A DNA stretch of 64,000 bases from Cercis canadensis (Eukaryota; Streptophyta; Magnoliopsida; Fabales; Fabaceae). Of the stretch, positions 53,501 to 64,000 are shown piece by piece. The notes under the pieces are model-generated. The model saw only the letters and a list, made by a program, of their open reading frames with translations, was not told the DNA's origin and searched no databases. Position 1 is the stretch's first letter, and every line of letters begins with the position of its first letter. Made by a program: the position numbers and the translations under genes. Where the stretch lies: NCBI GenBank assembly GCA_003255065.1, contig QAOA01001448.1, positions 1,580,010 through 1,644,009 on the forward strand, written 5' to 3'.

Positions 53501-54808
53501 CACCTGGAGCAAGGGAGCAATGCCATCATCCAATTGCGTAAGATTAACCAAAAGCATAACAAGCAAATGTGTAATGCTTGACTCTGGCTTATATAAAACA
53601 TCCATGACAGTTTTAACCATTTCCATTCGAACCATCTCTGCTGCTAGATTAGAACTTTGCGAAAGATTTACAAGAGCTTCAGCTGCTGCTTCTGAAACCT
53701 CCTGAAACAGAAGTGAACTCTTTCAATCCATTATTGCACCCAGGAGCAAAGCATATCCCAGATGGTGACATTGCACAATGGCCATGGCCAAAATAATTTA
53801 TATCTCCAAAATTGTTTATTTTTGTCAATGTGCCTCAGGCAGGCACCTAAAGAACATCCGAACAAATTAAGTTCTTTTTAAACACAGTTCTAACTCCTTT
53901 GCAAGCAAACCAACAGCTTCTTTTAAAGCAACAATTGGAGCCATTGATTATTGTCAGCTAAAAATAAAAAATATGACAACAATATAGTAAGATTAGTTCT
54001 ATCTTCCCAAGTAAAAATAGATTTCACAAGCACCTTTGGACAAGTTAAGAGTCGAGACAATGATGGTAACAAGATTTTTGCATAATTGGCCAGGGACTGC
54101 AAGCCATCATCAGAGCCCGTTAATCCACGAACAATATCAACAGCTGCCTTTGTGATCTATATCAGAAACAACAAGCTTCATTAACTGAAACTTCAAAAGA
54201 TAGAAGAGTCCCATCCCACTATTCCCACAAAACACCCTCTCCCAGTTCTTGCATCAAAAGATCCCAGCATATGAATCAATCAGAAATTCATAAGAAGCAG
54301 ACATATGATAAAACTAAGTCAAATATGAATTCAAAAGCCACTGTACAGTAATAATAAACAAATCTATTGCTAAGTCTGGTTGTTCAACTCCAATCGAACA
54401 TAGGTATACTATGAGTATAAGGTTCAAATTAGATAAGCTCAAAACATCAACCGGCATATTGTTTATGTGCCATGGGAGAATCCTGGACATTAATAAATAA
54501 AGATTGACACTGAAGTATAAGTATAACAATTCAAACAGAACACACCAGAAAGCTAGCTCAAGTAAAATCAGTACGCCCAGAAACTATGTATAGACTGTTA
54601 TCATATGCATATTTCTGGAATTATCTAAATATGAAGAACGAATCTAAATTTTATTGATAACCATTTCAACTTCAAACTATTAAAATTTTTTAGTGGACCT
54701 TTTTCGATTTCTCAGTAGCCAAGCAGAACAAAAAGTGAAAGTAAGAAAGTTTACTTGTGGGGATGGAGACGATAGAAAGCCCACAAGTTCCTCGAGCTCC
54801 GTCGCCAT
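50597..54808 (-). CDS. HGH1: HGH1 homologue (ARM-like, DUF383/DUF384)
   Basis: Nine exons join in frame to 336 residues: 54808-54755, 54156-54034, 53701-53504, 53295-53217, 52740-52595, 52215-52102, 51756-51625, 50903-50790 and 50647-50597. HGH1 is an armadillo-like cytosolic protein; yeast HGH1 acts as a chaperone in folding translation elongation factor 2. Signatures visible here are MATELEELVGFLSS at the start, ARM-like helices (EVSEAAAEALVNLSQSS, HLLVMLLVNLTQLDDG), the DUF383 block DDPFEHVGSILVNISR with GRKLLLD, RKKGVSGTIRNCCFEAE, LWPALLLPVAG, and the DUF384 block REIRIQALEAIYLIV with GRRAFWSVNGPRIVQ. The acidic C terminus YEDEEDPKVMEAYEQLGSLL completes the family pattern. All junctions are GT-AG. 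Confidence 0.92.
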
Positions 54809-55261
54809 TGTTCTTCCAGTTCCCTCGGCAGGGACGACACAGCAGACACGGGTGCTATTTCGGCTCTTGCAACACCATGTTTTGTATTACAGCTCAAAGG
54901 ACACTGATACGACCTCGTTTTCTTTCTCGGCTAGTTTTATATATCTGTTCTTTGTCTAATTTATTCTATTCCATTTTCCTATTTTTTTTTTATTATTCAT
55001 TTCTCTTTCTTTTGCTAATTGCTAGAGACGAGACCAGATAAATGACCATTTAGAAAAAAAAAAAAAAGGCCAGATAAATAACCAATGACAGGATGCAACT
55101 GCTTAATTTTGGGGTTTGGATTTGGTTTCAAATCAATTCAATAAGTACTCATATTCTTTTATAGTTATTTTATTTGAGAGATTCGTATGTTCAATATATT
55201 TCATCTATCCTAATAATTTTATTATTAAGTAAATGTCATTTTTTTTTTTTTTACATATTAA

Positions 55262-55330
55262 AGTTTAGGCCTTTTAGAGCGAAGTAATATTATTTNAGTT
55301 TAGGCCTTTTAGGGCGAAGTAATATTATTT
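55262..55330. repeat. 34-bp duplication around a single N
   Basis: Bases 55262-55295 and 55297-55330 match except for one substitution (AGAGCG/AGGGCG), with N at 55296. This is another unmerged contig overlap. Confidence 0.85.
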
Positions 55331-55610
55331 TAGTTAAAATATGTCATTGGCCGTAATAAAGATTTACAATGATATTTACAAATTACTTAACAAAAATGAT
55401 TATTAGCTATAAAAATCAAACCTAATACAAATGAAGTATTTTGATTCTTATCACTTGAACTAACTCTGATAACTAATTTTTTTTAGACGACAGTATATAG
55501 ATTTAAACCCAAAATGTCAAACATTCGTGGTTTAGGCTATTTTTTTTCTTAGATGCTAGAGAGGGTAGGCTATCCTATCCAATAATTTCAAATATAATCT
55601 ATGTTCATCT

Positions 55611-55767
55611 TTTTTTTTTTTTTTTGGTAAAATAGGAATTCATTGAAATAAAGCAGAGAGTCAAAATACACCAGAAAACACACGAAATTACAAACAAAAA
55701 CCAGGGACATCACCCCTCACAGGATAGCTAACATTCCTAAGAAGATAAACTCCTCTTTTATCCGAGA
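55611..55767 (-). mobile_element. Short 5'-truncated LINE insertion with target-site duplication
   Basis: The insertion begins with a T run (the A-tail on the minus strand) and the minus-strand 3' end CAATGAATTCCTATTTTACC typical of plant LINEs. It is flanked by perfect 17-bp direct repeats, ATAATCTATGTTCATCT at 55594-55610 and 55768-55784. Length is only about 157 bp, so nearly the whole element was lost at integration. No coding capacity remains. A SINE derived from a LINE tail is the alternative. Confidence 0.82.
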
Positions 55768-56175
55768 ATAATCTATGTTCATCTTTTCTTTATGAATCAA
55801 AGTGTATATGTTATTCTGTTTGTCATTATTTTCTCCCTTCATATACAATCGATGTTCAATGTTAATATTATGTTATGTTTGGTGTGTATTTAAAGAAAGT
55901 CTAGTTTTTTTTCTTTAGGGAAATGGGGGAGCACTTAGCATTTTTTAAAAAGGGTTGAAATCTTAACCTGTCTTAACTAAATGGCAACATCAATTAAAGT
56001 CTAATTGCACATTATAATGATGTGAAATAATATGAACTTTTCAATTAAAGCTTGTAAAATAATGTGTAATTAATAGAATTTAAGTGCTTATCTTCAACCA
56101 ACAATAATTTGCTTAAGGTATTGAGATCGTCCTATGACTAAGTAATACTGAAGCTGGAGTTTCATGATTAAACCA

Positions 56176-56232
56176 AAGTCGTAAGAAAAATAAAAATAAA
56201 TAANAAGTCGAAAGAAAAATAAAAATAAATAA
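56176..56232. repeat. 28-bp duplication around a single N
   Basis: Bases 56176-56203 and 56205-56232 match except for one substitution (AAGTCGTAAG/AAGTCGAAAG), with N at 56204. The pattern is the same as at the other single-N joins. Confidence 0.8.
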
Positions 56233-57518
56233 AAATTATCAATTATTATTAATGAAATGACACAGTTGTTTTCTTTCTAAGAAAAAAGACAATTTAACGA
56301 CAGCTTGCTATCACTGCATAAACTCAATGTGGATAGTTATTCAATTATTCACAAGTGATGTGGCAGTTAGAACTTAGAAGAGACGATAAACGCAATGTGG
56401 ACAGCTTGCTGTTGTTAATGTTGAGGCATTCCCGAAGAAAAGTGAAAACGCGACACCTGAAGAAAAAAGCATCATCGTACTCGTATGCAGATCGCGCCTT
56501 CAAGCAAAGCTATCACTGGTCGACGACGGCAATCACCGCAGGTTACCCAAAAAAACGCTCTTTTAGACTGCGTTTTCTGTCGGTGTCAAAAATTAGCTTT
56601 CTTAAAGGAAGTGAAGGAAAAAACAATAAAAAAAACCGAAACTTCCAGCTCAACTTTGCCATTATCAGCAGTCAAGTGCGGATCTAATAAAGGACCACAT
56701 ACCCTTTTGGCCCAAACGCCACCATTGGAAACTCCAGGCTCCAGCACTGCATTTCCGATGATAGGTCCTCCATCCTCTCAATCATTTCCCCGCGTATCCT
56801 CAGCTCCCCGACAAGGTATCCCACAAACCCAATTCAATTCATCCTCGCTATTTGCTATTTCTTAACGAAGTTGGATTCTTTTAGAATCATTACATTAGCA
56901 TTTGATTTTTGTTCCGCATATCAGATCTCAAATTGTAATATTTTCATGTCCTGCAATTCCTTTTGAATCCCCCCGCCTTTTTTTGGTGGTGGTGGGGGAG
57001 TGAATGTAGTTTGACATTTTTGGTGGTTGTACTTCTGCTTACGATGATGTCTACCCTTTGACTTTTATGAGTTAAATTAAAATCCCATTTATAAGTTTTG
57101 TTCATAAGGTGCGCCGAGCAAATGAGAAGTCATTTTCAGAATTAGTGGGATTTGGGAAAGTGATTGCATGTATTCATTATTGATTTGCTTTGCTATGTGT
57201 TAGTGACATTTTGCATAAAAACTTCCCCTTTCAGGCCTTTCAGCTGCATGTATGAGTATTGATGATAAGTCATTCTAATAGTAATTTCGTTTACTGCAGC
57301 CCTCTGGCAGTTTCTGGTTTTGAAACCAGTATTTGAACCGGTTAAGTTGAAGAGTGTCAAATTTAATACTTGCATAACATTTAAGTATTGAAGCATATGT
57401 GGACTTGTTATGGTATGAGTTTACAACTGTACATTGGATGATATGTTGGTAAAATGGGTTATTTATTGGTTGCTAGTCACCCTATTGTGAAACTCATAAG
57501 TTGAAAACTTTTTTGCAG

Positions 57519-57572
57519 ATGAACCGATCTATATCTGAATCTTGGGACATGCTCTGTGATGGCTCTGTATAG
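57519..57572 (+). promoter_or_regulatory. Upstream ORF overlapping the DUF616 start codon
   Basis: Directly after the predicted leader acceptor, ATG at 57519 opens a 17-codon frame (MNRSISESWDMLCDGSV) that stops at 57572. It overlaps the main ATG at 57559 in another frame. If the leader exon is spliced as predicted, this uORF would be met first by scanning ribosomes. Confidence 0.4.
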
Positions 57573-60500
57573 GAACAATGGTGAATTATTCACAGAGAGA
57601 AGAGGTATCATTGATGCAATTTTCAAGGCTGGTGGTAAAGGCGATCATGGCTCTCGGGTTGTTCGCCGTGGAAGGAGGTTTGGTCGGGTTACAATACAGA
57701 GACTTTCAAGATGGTTTCTCCTTCTTGCAGCATCGTTTTCAATTTATATGTCAGTTTTTGGCCTGAAAATGTTCTTTCAAGGTTAGGCCTGGAACTGAAC
57801 CTTTTAAGTGGAAAGTACATGCATTGCTGTGGCATCTTATGTCCTATTCATATGACAGAGAAGAAACTCTCTATATATGAGATGTTATGACTACTCCCCT
57901 AACAATTAAAATGAGACCATGACAGATTATCATTCTCTAATGCTTTATATTTCCATCAAAAAATTCTTATGATTATAACAGTCTTGGGTTGCTACAAATT
58001 GTAGTGATTCATAGTCATGGTTAAAATTTACTGCTTCTCTTGAAAGGTTCCAGTACTTATTTTTCATATGGGTCAAAGAAAAATTCAGCTTACTGATTTT
58101 TCACTGTGTTTCTTCAAAAAAGGTGCCATTACACCTAAAATGGAGACTAGCAATTCAATTTTACTCAGTCTGCAAGAAGATTTTTTGGGATCTGATGTTG
58201 GAAGGCCACCTAAAAGCAAGCATCGGAAGCAACGTAAGATTCATGACCTTGCACTTAATTTTATCATTAACCTATGTTATTTGAATGAATATTGTATTAT
58301 TCAAAAATTAGTTCGAGCTCTGTGATTCACTTCTTCCATGATCTTTTAAAATATTTTTTAAGAAAATCTTGATGTCTTTTGTTTTACCTTCATCTTAGAA
58401 AAAGCACTAAATCATATTGGTTGGATTGGATTACATATAAAATTATATACTTTATATAACAAAGTGGAAAATAGGCAGCTTCAATGGGCCTGCCAGGGAA
58501 AACATCAAACCCTGGAAAAAATGACACAGCCATGGTGGACAATTTCTGGGATTATCGTTGAGATAGATTTTGATGGACTGAAGTCTCTATAGTTTCTGTT
58601 TGTGCTAAACGAGTTATTTTTGTTTTACTGGAAAAACCTGTTTAAGATGCAGCTTGTACTCTTTTTCTGCTGCCACATTACAATCATTAGCATTTGCAAT
58701 TGATACATGCTTTTACATAGGTTGGTTACTTTTATAGTCATAATCTGATGGATTGACTTGGTTTTTTTCTTCCTGTACCTTCCCTGCTTATCATTCTTTC
58801 AGATTTTCCTTGTGAAGTTGGGTTTCTGGAATCAGTAGATGACCTTGTTGAACCCAAGAATTACATAAACTTCACACAGTTTTCGCTAGGGTACATTGAC
58901 CAGGAAGAAAAAACAAAAATGTTATCCCAACCTCGATTTGGAGGACACCAGTCTCTTAAGGAGAGGGAAATATCATTTTATGCAAGAAACCAAACAATTC
59001 GTTGTGGTTTTGTCAAGGGGCCAGCCGGATCTTCAAGCACAGGATTTGATTTGAATGAAAGAGATAAAGCATACATGAACAACTGTAAGATTGTGGTTTC
59101 TTCCTGCATTTTTGGAAGCTCTGACTTTCTCAGGAGGCCTACAAGTAGACTGGTATTTCTGTTCAAAATTTTCTTGTGATTATGTACTCGAGCATAACAA
59201 AAATAAAGAGTTTTGGTTTTTTTATTTTTTGATAATTTACTGAGAATTCTATATTATTTGTGCATTCAAGTAAATAACGTTTTAATTGAACTCACTCTTT
59301 CCTCTCTTTCTTTTTGTTCTTGGAGCCTGGGAAGTCATACACATGTAGAAGATGATAAGCTAGGTCATACTTTGTGGATCTCTTTCTTACGTTCTTCTCC
59401 TTGGCCTCATCCTCTAATATAACCTCTGGCAAAAAATAAAAAAGGAGAGGAGAATCCTATGGGATGTGGTCTTGGATTTTTTTTATTAAATAAAAGTTCA
59501 TTCCAAAAATTTGTCATTTTTACTTGGTTTTCATATATGATTTTGTCAGTGAGTGCTTAAATATTGCAAGTTTTGTTCATGGTGGTGTTTAATAATTTCT
59601 TCCCTTGTCTGTTCTTCATTTGGTTTGAACCTTTTGTTTCAATTCATATTTCTTTAAAGCATCTTACGTTTTGATAACATTTAACATTCTAATGGAACTA
59701 CAATGTTAATCTTGGTTATATGTCAAGCGTTAGCTTTTAATATCAAGCATCTTACGTTTTACATATGCCTTTTTTCTACAGATGAGTCAATATTCAAAGG
59801 ACAATGTTTGTTTTGTCATGTTTGTGGATGATGAAACACTGTCCAAATTGTCATCAGAGGGAAACAGTCCTGATGATGGAGGGCATATTGGCCTATGGAA
59901 AGTAGTTACTGTAAAAAACTTGCCATATGAGGATATGCGGAGGACAGGGAAGGTGCCAAAATTTTTATCACATCGCCTCTTCCCAAATTCTAGGTAATTT
60001 TTGCAATCTTTCTCCAGCCTCATAGTTTGTTGGCGTTATATTTCTCATTGTGATGCTAATTGAAAATACTTGCTTATAGGTATTCAATTTGGATCGACAG
60101 CAAGATGCGACTCAATTCTGATCCAATGCTGATTATAGAATACTTTTTGTGGCGGAGAAAGGCAGAATATGCCATTTCAAATCACTATGATCGCCACTGT
60201 GTGTGGGAGGAGGTACTCCAAAACAAACGATTGAATAAGTACAACCATACAGCAATTGATGAACAGTTTTACTTCTACCAGTCTGATGGGCTTACCAAGT
60301 TTGACCCTTCAGACCGAAATAATCCTCTTCCCAGTTGTGCGTCTTCTTGGTATCTTTGTCCATTATGGAATGTTTGTATTTTTACGGGTTTTTGTGCTTT
60401 ATGTGATTCCAATTCTTGAGTCTTTCACCTTGCAGATGTTCCCGAGGGTTCCTTGATAGTCAGGGCACATACGCCAATGTCAAATCTATTTTCATGTCTT

Positions 60501-61160
60501 TGGTTCAATGAAGTTGATCGATTTACATCACGTGATCAACTAAGCTTTGCATATACTTATTTGAAACTCAGGAGATTGAATCCAGATGGACTATTTCGCC
60601 TATATATGTTCAAGGTCATTTCTCACTGAGTTCATTAAATTTGTTTCTGTTCATAAAGTATACTGCATGCATCTTGTAATCTCTATCTGAAGGCTTCTTA
60701 TTTGATGGAACTTTTGGTCTACGTTGACAATCATATAGGTCCTACTTGACTGTTACTTAACAAAGTGTCTCTGAATAGGTATAAATATCAGGATTTTCAC
60801 AAAAAGTTTACTTGATATAACCTGCTGTATCTCAATTTCGCACCTCTAAAGTCACTTAGGTTTTTGAAGTATCTATCCCCACCAGTCTTCTATTCTCCTC
60901 CAGACATGCTCTCTCTTAATCTCCTTCCTCTCCCATCTCAGACAAAAAGAGTGTCGAATTTTTCGATTTAGCTGAAAATTTTGTGCTTCAATCATAAAAT
61001 CAGACATTTAATAAGTATTGTCCTTACTACATATTTATGTGTAGATTATCTATATCAACCACTGTTTGTTTATCATCAATCTCTGCAGGACTGTGAACGC
61101 AGAGCACTAGTGAAGCTATTCCGGCATAGGACAATTCCATCTTCACCAGATACTGCTTGA
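57559..61160 (+). CDS. DUF616 type II membrane protein (MUCI70/TOD1-like, putative glycosyltransferase)
   Basis: Seven exons, 57559-57781, 58123-58233, 58803-59152, 59782-59993, 60080-60336, 60436-60614 and 61089-61160, give 467 residues. A short basic N terminus (VVRRGRRFGRVTIQRLSRW) precedes one membrane segment at about residues 51-70, then a stem and a lumenal DUF616 domain. Domain signatures are CEVGFLESVDDLVEP, IRCGFVKGP, TGFDLNERDKAYMNNCKIV, VSSCIFGSSDFLRRP, CFVMFVDDETL, PKFLSHRLFPNSRYSIWIDS, FLWRRKAEYAISNHYDR, NHTAIDEQFYFYQSDGL and PEGSLIVRAHTPMSNLFSCL. The family includes Arabidopsis MUCI70, needed for seed-mucilage pectin, and TOD1, reported as a Golgi alkaline ceramidase; enzymatic roles are debated. 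There is no in-frame ATG upstream of 57559 after the acceptor; a TGA lies in frame at 57520. Assignment to MUCI70 or to its paralogue is open. Confidence 0.9.
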
Positions 61161-62494
61161 TCAATTCAAGCTTTTAAAGGTTGCCTTCTTTTGCCACTTC
61201 CTCCTGTACCCCTTAATCTGGCACTTTTTGCTTTCAAATCCCATTGTAAGAATATAATTCTGTTATTCTTTATGTAGTATCACAAAAAGTCCTTTATGAA
61301 TGAATTGGTTCATTCTGTAAACAAGAGAGCATGAATGAAACTGGAAAGAACAGTAACACATGAGGGTGTCCTGCATACTTTTACATGTAGATTCAGAGTT
61401 ACATCAGATTGAACCTGCATCTTATTTAAGCTCCTGACAAGATATATGTGATATGTGCAGGAATGCACACTGAAGGCAAAATGCAGGTAAATCCAGCTTG
61501 ACAAGTCAACTTCGACATATGTTTTAAGCTGGATTTAAGAGGCAGAATCAATTGCTTCTCAACACAATGGTTTCTTGTCGTCCACGTAGCCGCTGTTGAA
61601 GAATGGCTCAAGGTGTTATATATCATGGCCGAAAGTTTTCACTCCTCTGTGCACTGCAATGAATGCTCTTTATGAATGAAGGGCAAACTGATAAAAGAGC
61701 ATCGAGTTCACTTTATTGCTTACGGGTGAATGGGAGATTTTGCTAACATGTTAGAATAGTTTGTCGTGCTCTCCAATTTTTCAAAGCACTGACTAGTTGA
61801 AGATTAGAAAGGGTTAGGGTGGTAAAGGACTTGAGAACTGTACATTGCCTTGTACTTTTTGTTTCCCTTACGTGAATGAAGAAATTGTTTTAAGTCAACC
61901 CAATTCCAAAAGAATCAGCTGATTGTATCGTTTTATCTATTTGCTATGCTATTCTGCGTTCTACTTGGCTTCAATCCATTTCATTTGGTTGCCTCCAATA
62001 CTTCCTCTTCAACATTAGACGCTCTCACACTATACACTTAAATTTACTTATTTAACTATATATTATTATATTTCAAAATTCTTATTTACTAACTATTTAC
62101 TATTTATGAAATTTATTTAAATCTAGATACATGCATCTCTTTTACCTTTAACTTTTCTACTTATCTTCTTCATGTCGAAAAAATTTATAACATTCAAATG
62201 CATCATATGATCATCTATTATGAAACAAAATTAAAACTGATAACATAATATTTTTCCCAAAAAAATAAAACATTTCTTCACGTAATGTAACCACGTTGAG
62301 GTGATTAATACGTTAAAATCTATTTAACACGAGGAATTTTATGTAATTTTCAAAACAAAAAGAATAAATATCAAATATTGTTAATGAAGAATTATACAAT
62401 TTATTTTGTCAAATTTATTTTGTAAAGATATCCTCACGTTAGCTTTGGTGCATCAAAACTAAGTCTCTTTCTAGGTAATTTTAAGGGTGTGTAC
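61161..62494. other. DUF616 gene 3' region and spacer
   Basis: Probable 3' UTR and possible downstream exons lie in the first 700 bases, ending near the AATGAAGAAATTG region at about 61880. The rest is AT-rich spacer. No gene is supported. Confidence 0.45.
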
Positions 62495-62636
62495 CTCTGT
62501 TGCACTGAGACGCGAAAAATGGTGGCGTTCTCGTTTCCGAAACAGGGACGAAACGCGTCCCAGATGCTGGAAACGCTAAAAAATACTTTTTTTTTGGGTT
62601 TTTTTGAATTTTAACGTTTCAAAACGAGGCGTTTCA

Positions 62637-62668
<32 letters not shown>

Positions 62669-63217
62669 NAAACGCAAAAGAAACGACCGGTCATTGCATA
62701 TGACCTCATTTTGAGTGGCAAGTTTTTCATTTAGTGGAACGTCGCCGTATCATACAAAGAAGGCAGCCTAAACATTCCAGAACGACGTCATATGAAGCTG
62801 TGCCCCAATTTTCACCCTCAACCCGAGTTCAATTCAGATTTTAGGGCATTTGGACACCATTTTCAGTCATTTTCTCCCTAAAGCTCCTTTGGTTCCTCTT
62901 CGGTGGTGTCAAGTTTCTTCCTCCATTGCTGAACCAAGTTTCTTAATAGTGTTATGATTTGAATTTTGATTGATAATCTGTATTTTGGGTTAATATTTAA
63001 TACTAGTTAGTTGTTAGTTGTTATTTATTTGCTAAGGATTAATAGTTGATCTTTTTTAATGCTTGAGAATTTTAAGTTTTTAACATTGTTCATGTTATTT
63101 GATATATATATATATACACACGTGGCGTCCCCGTACCCTATTTTTTGAAAAATTACCGTACCCGCGTTTCATTTCCGTACCAAGTACGATACGCGTCCCC
63201 GTCCCCGTGCAACATAG
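62495..63217. mobile_element. Non-autonomous hAT-like element, 723 bp, perfect 8-bp TSD
   Basis: The left end is CTCTGTTGCAC and the complement of the right end is CTATGTTGCAC (10 of 11 identical), each followed inward by GACGCG-type GC-rich sequence. The flanking 8-mers are identical: GTGTGTAC at 62487-62494 and at 63218-63225. An 8-bp target duplication and short inverted ends indicate the hAT superfamily. The interior has no transposase and contains an A run with a single N at 62669. A short open frame overlapping the right end is not a gene. Confidence 0.82.
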
Positions 63218-63225
63218 GTGTGTAC

Positions 63226-64000
63226 CCTCACATTGGCTTAATGCATTCAAGAGAAAAATTTCTTTCGGTGCTGCCCTAGGATTTGAGCTTTGGTTAACTT
63301 GAATAAATTTATTGCATTCTTACCACTACGTCAAACTCTTGTGGTTATTTATTTTTTCATTTGAGTAGTTTTTTTGTAACTGTAATTACAATTGAAGGGA
63401 GAAAACCAAGCCTTATAATTAAGAGCACACTACACTAAGCTAATTATTAAGCAAGATTGGTCCAAACAAAAAAAAAGAGGTGAGGGCTAAGCTACCACGC
63501 TCTTATGCTACCATCCCCACCTACACATTGGACCTAATGAGAGTTACAATGTAATTTTGGTGTCATTTCAAAAATCTCAAAAAATTGGGTCCAGCATATG
63601 CCAGGACACATAATTCTATATAAAATATAAGAACAACACGATATAAAAAAACGTGTCAAAATGTAACTTTTTAAAGTTTACTTTTTGGTATATTTTATTA
63701 TATCGTTATGTTTTTATATTTTATAATAAATTGTGTGTTTTGACACATACTGAATGACTCAATTTTTCAACATTTTCACAATAATAATAAAATTACATTG
63801 TAAATTTCATTGAATTTTACCCAACTAAGAGGGTGTAACATAAAAAAGTAATATAAAAAAGTAGTAGTATAGTGCTCACAAAAAAAATAAATCATTTCTT
63901 GCCCGGCAAAAACACCATAACAAGTTAACAACTTCTTATTTTATTTTTTAAAACAAAGGGAAACAAAATAAGGGCAAATTGACATCAATAATACACTTTT
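63226..64000. other. AT-rich spacer
   Basis: I see no gene, RNA or transposon end in this stretch. Confidence 0.5.

Larger units (their letters stand above)
54809..57518. other. Divergent promoter region between HGH1 and the DUF616 gene
   Basis: The left part is the HGH1 5' flank. The middle is AT-rich and contains single-N duplications at 55262-55330 and 56176-56232 and a LINE insertion at 55611-55767. From about 56355 the DNA becomes less AT-rich with long open frames (for example 56485-56865) that match nothing I know. A donor-like CGACAAGGTATCC near 56814 and the acceptor TTTTTTGCAG at 57518 suggest this is the 5'-UTR exon and leader intron of the DUF616 gene. Confidence 0.5.

Noticed and set aside
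56355..56865. Overlapping open frames of 110 and 126 codons upstream of the DUF616 gene
   Set aside because: No domain is recognisable, and splicing from the nearby donor to the 57518 acceptor meets a stop at once in the longer frame. A 5'-UTR exon is more likely.
63099..63302. 67-codon open frame
   Set aside because: It overlaps the right end and target duplication of the hAT-like element.

Overview
This is a nuclear contig from a flowering plant. The genes have many GT-AG introns, the intergenic DNA is AT-rich, and every recognisable protein is a dicot-type plant protein. A woody rosid is my best guess; I cannot name the species. The assembly is a draft: there is one 99-N gap (21844-21942) and six single-N joins. 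Four of those joins sit between two near-identical copies of the same sequence and look like unmerged haplotype overlaps.

Layout, left to right. (1) 1862-5606 (+): a KDM5/JMJ14-JMJ18-type histone demethylase-like gene with a Lys at an expected iron-ligand His and no FYRN/FYRC tail; a decayed coding remnant follows it. (2) 6227-6946 (-): a broken tau-class glutathione S-transferase. (3) 8620-10102 (-): a NAC factor of the FEZ type. (4) 13857-18103 (-): a plastid-targeted CPBP/CAAX-like intramembrane protease with ten exons. (5) 18.1-24.3 kb: gene-poor, with a LINE RNase H remnant, the N gap and simple repeats. (6) 25408-28950 (+): a PMT2/PMT14-type Golgi methyltransferase with a 5'-UTR intron. 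(7) 29.65-47.3 kb: an old tandem segmental duplication of about 10 kb, described below. (8) 45490-48063 (-): ORC6, with an E2F-like site upstream. (9) 50597-54808 (-): an HGH1 homologue. (10) 57559-61160 (+): a DUF616 (MUCI70/TOD1-like) type II membrane protein. Two non-autonomous hAT-like elements and a short LINE insertion with a target-site duplication lie in the spacers.

The duplication is the main structural story. Copy 1 (29653-39657) runs A1 - PKS - sphinganine hydroxylase pseudogene - ORC6 fragment. Copy 2 (39658-47292) runs A2 - intact sphinganine hydroxylase - ORC6. The junction at 39657/39658 joins ORC6 intron 4 to the DNA downstream of the PMT gene. After duplication the copies decayed reciprocally. 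Copy 2 lost the PKS gene by a deletion whose ends share TAAG. Copy 1 lost most of hydroxylase exon 1 by a deletion between two ATAAA repeats. One good copy of each gene remains.

From memory of Arabidopsis gene order, FEZ, PMT2 and ORC6 are neighbours (At1g26870, At1g26850, At1g26840). A CAAX protease, PKS2, SBH2 and an HGH1-like gene are neighbours elsewhere (At1g14270-At1g14300). Here the two sets are interleaved, as expected if this block resembles the arrangement before a whole-genome duplication and gene loss. The genes are independent housekeeping or developmental units, not an operon-like pathway. I saw no CRISPR array, biosynthetic cluster or other obvious new multi-gene system. The most unusual protein is the demethylase-like gene with a predicted dead metal site.
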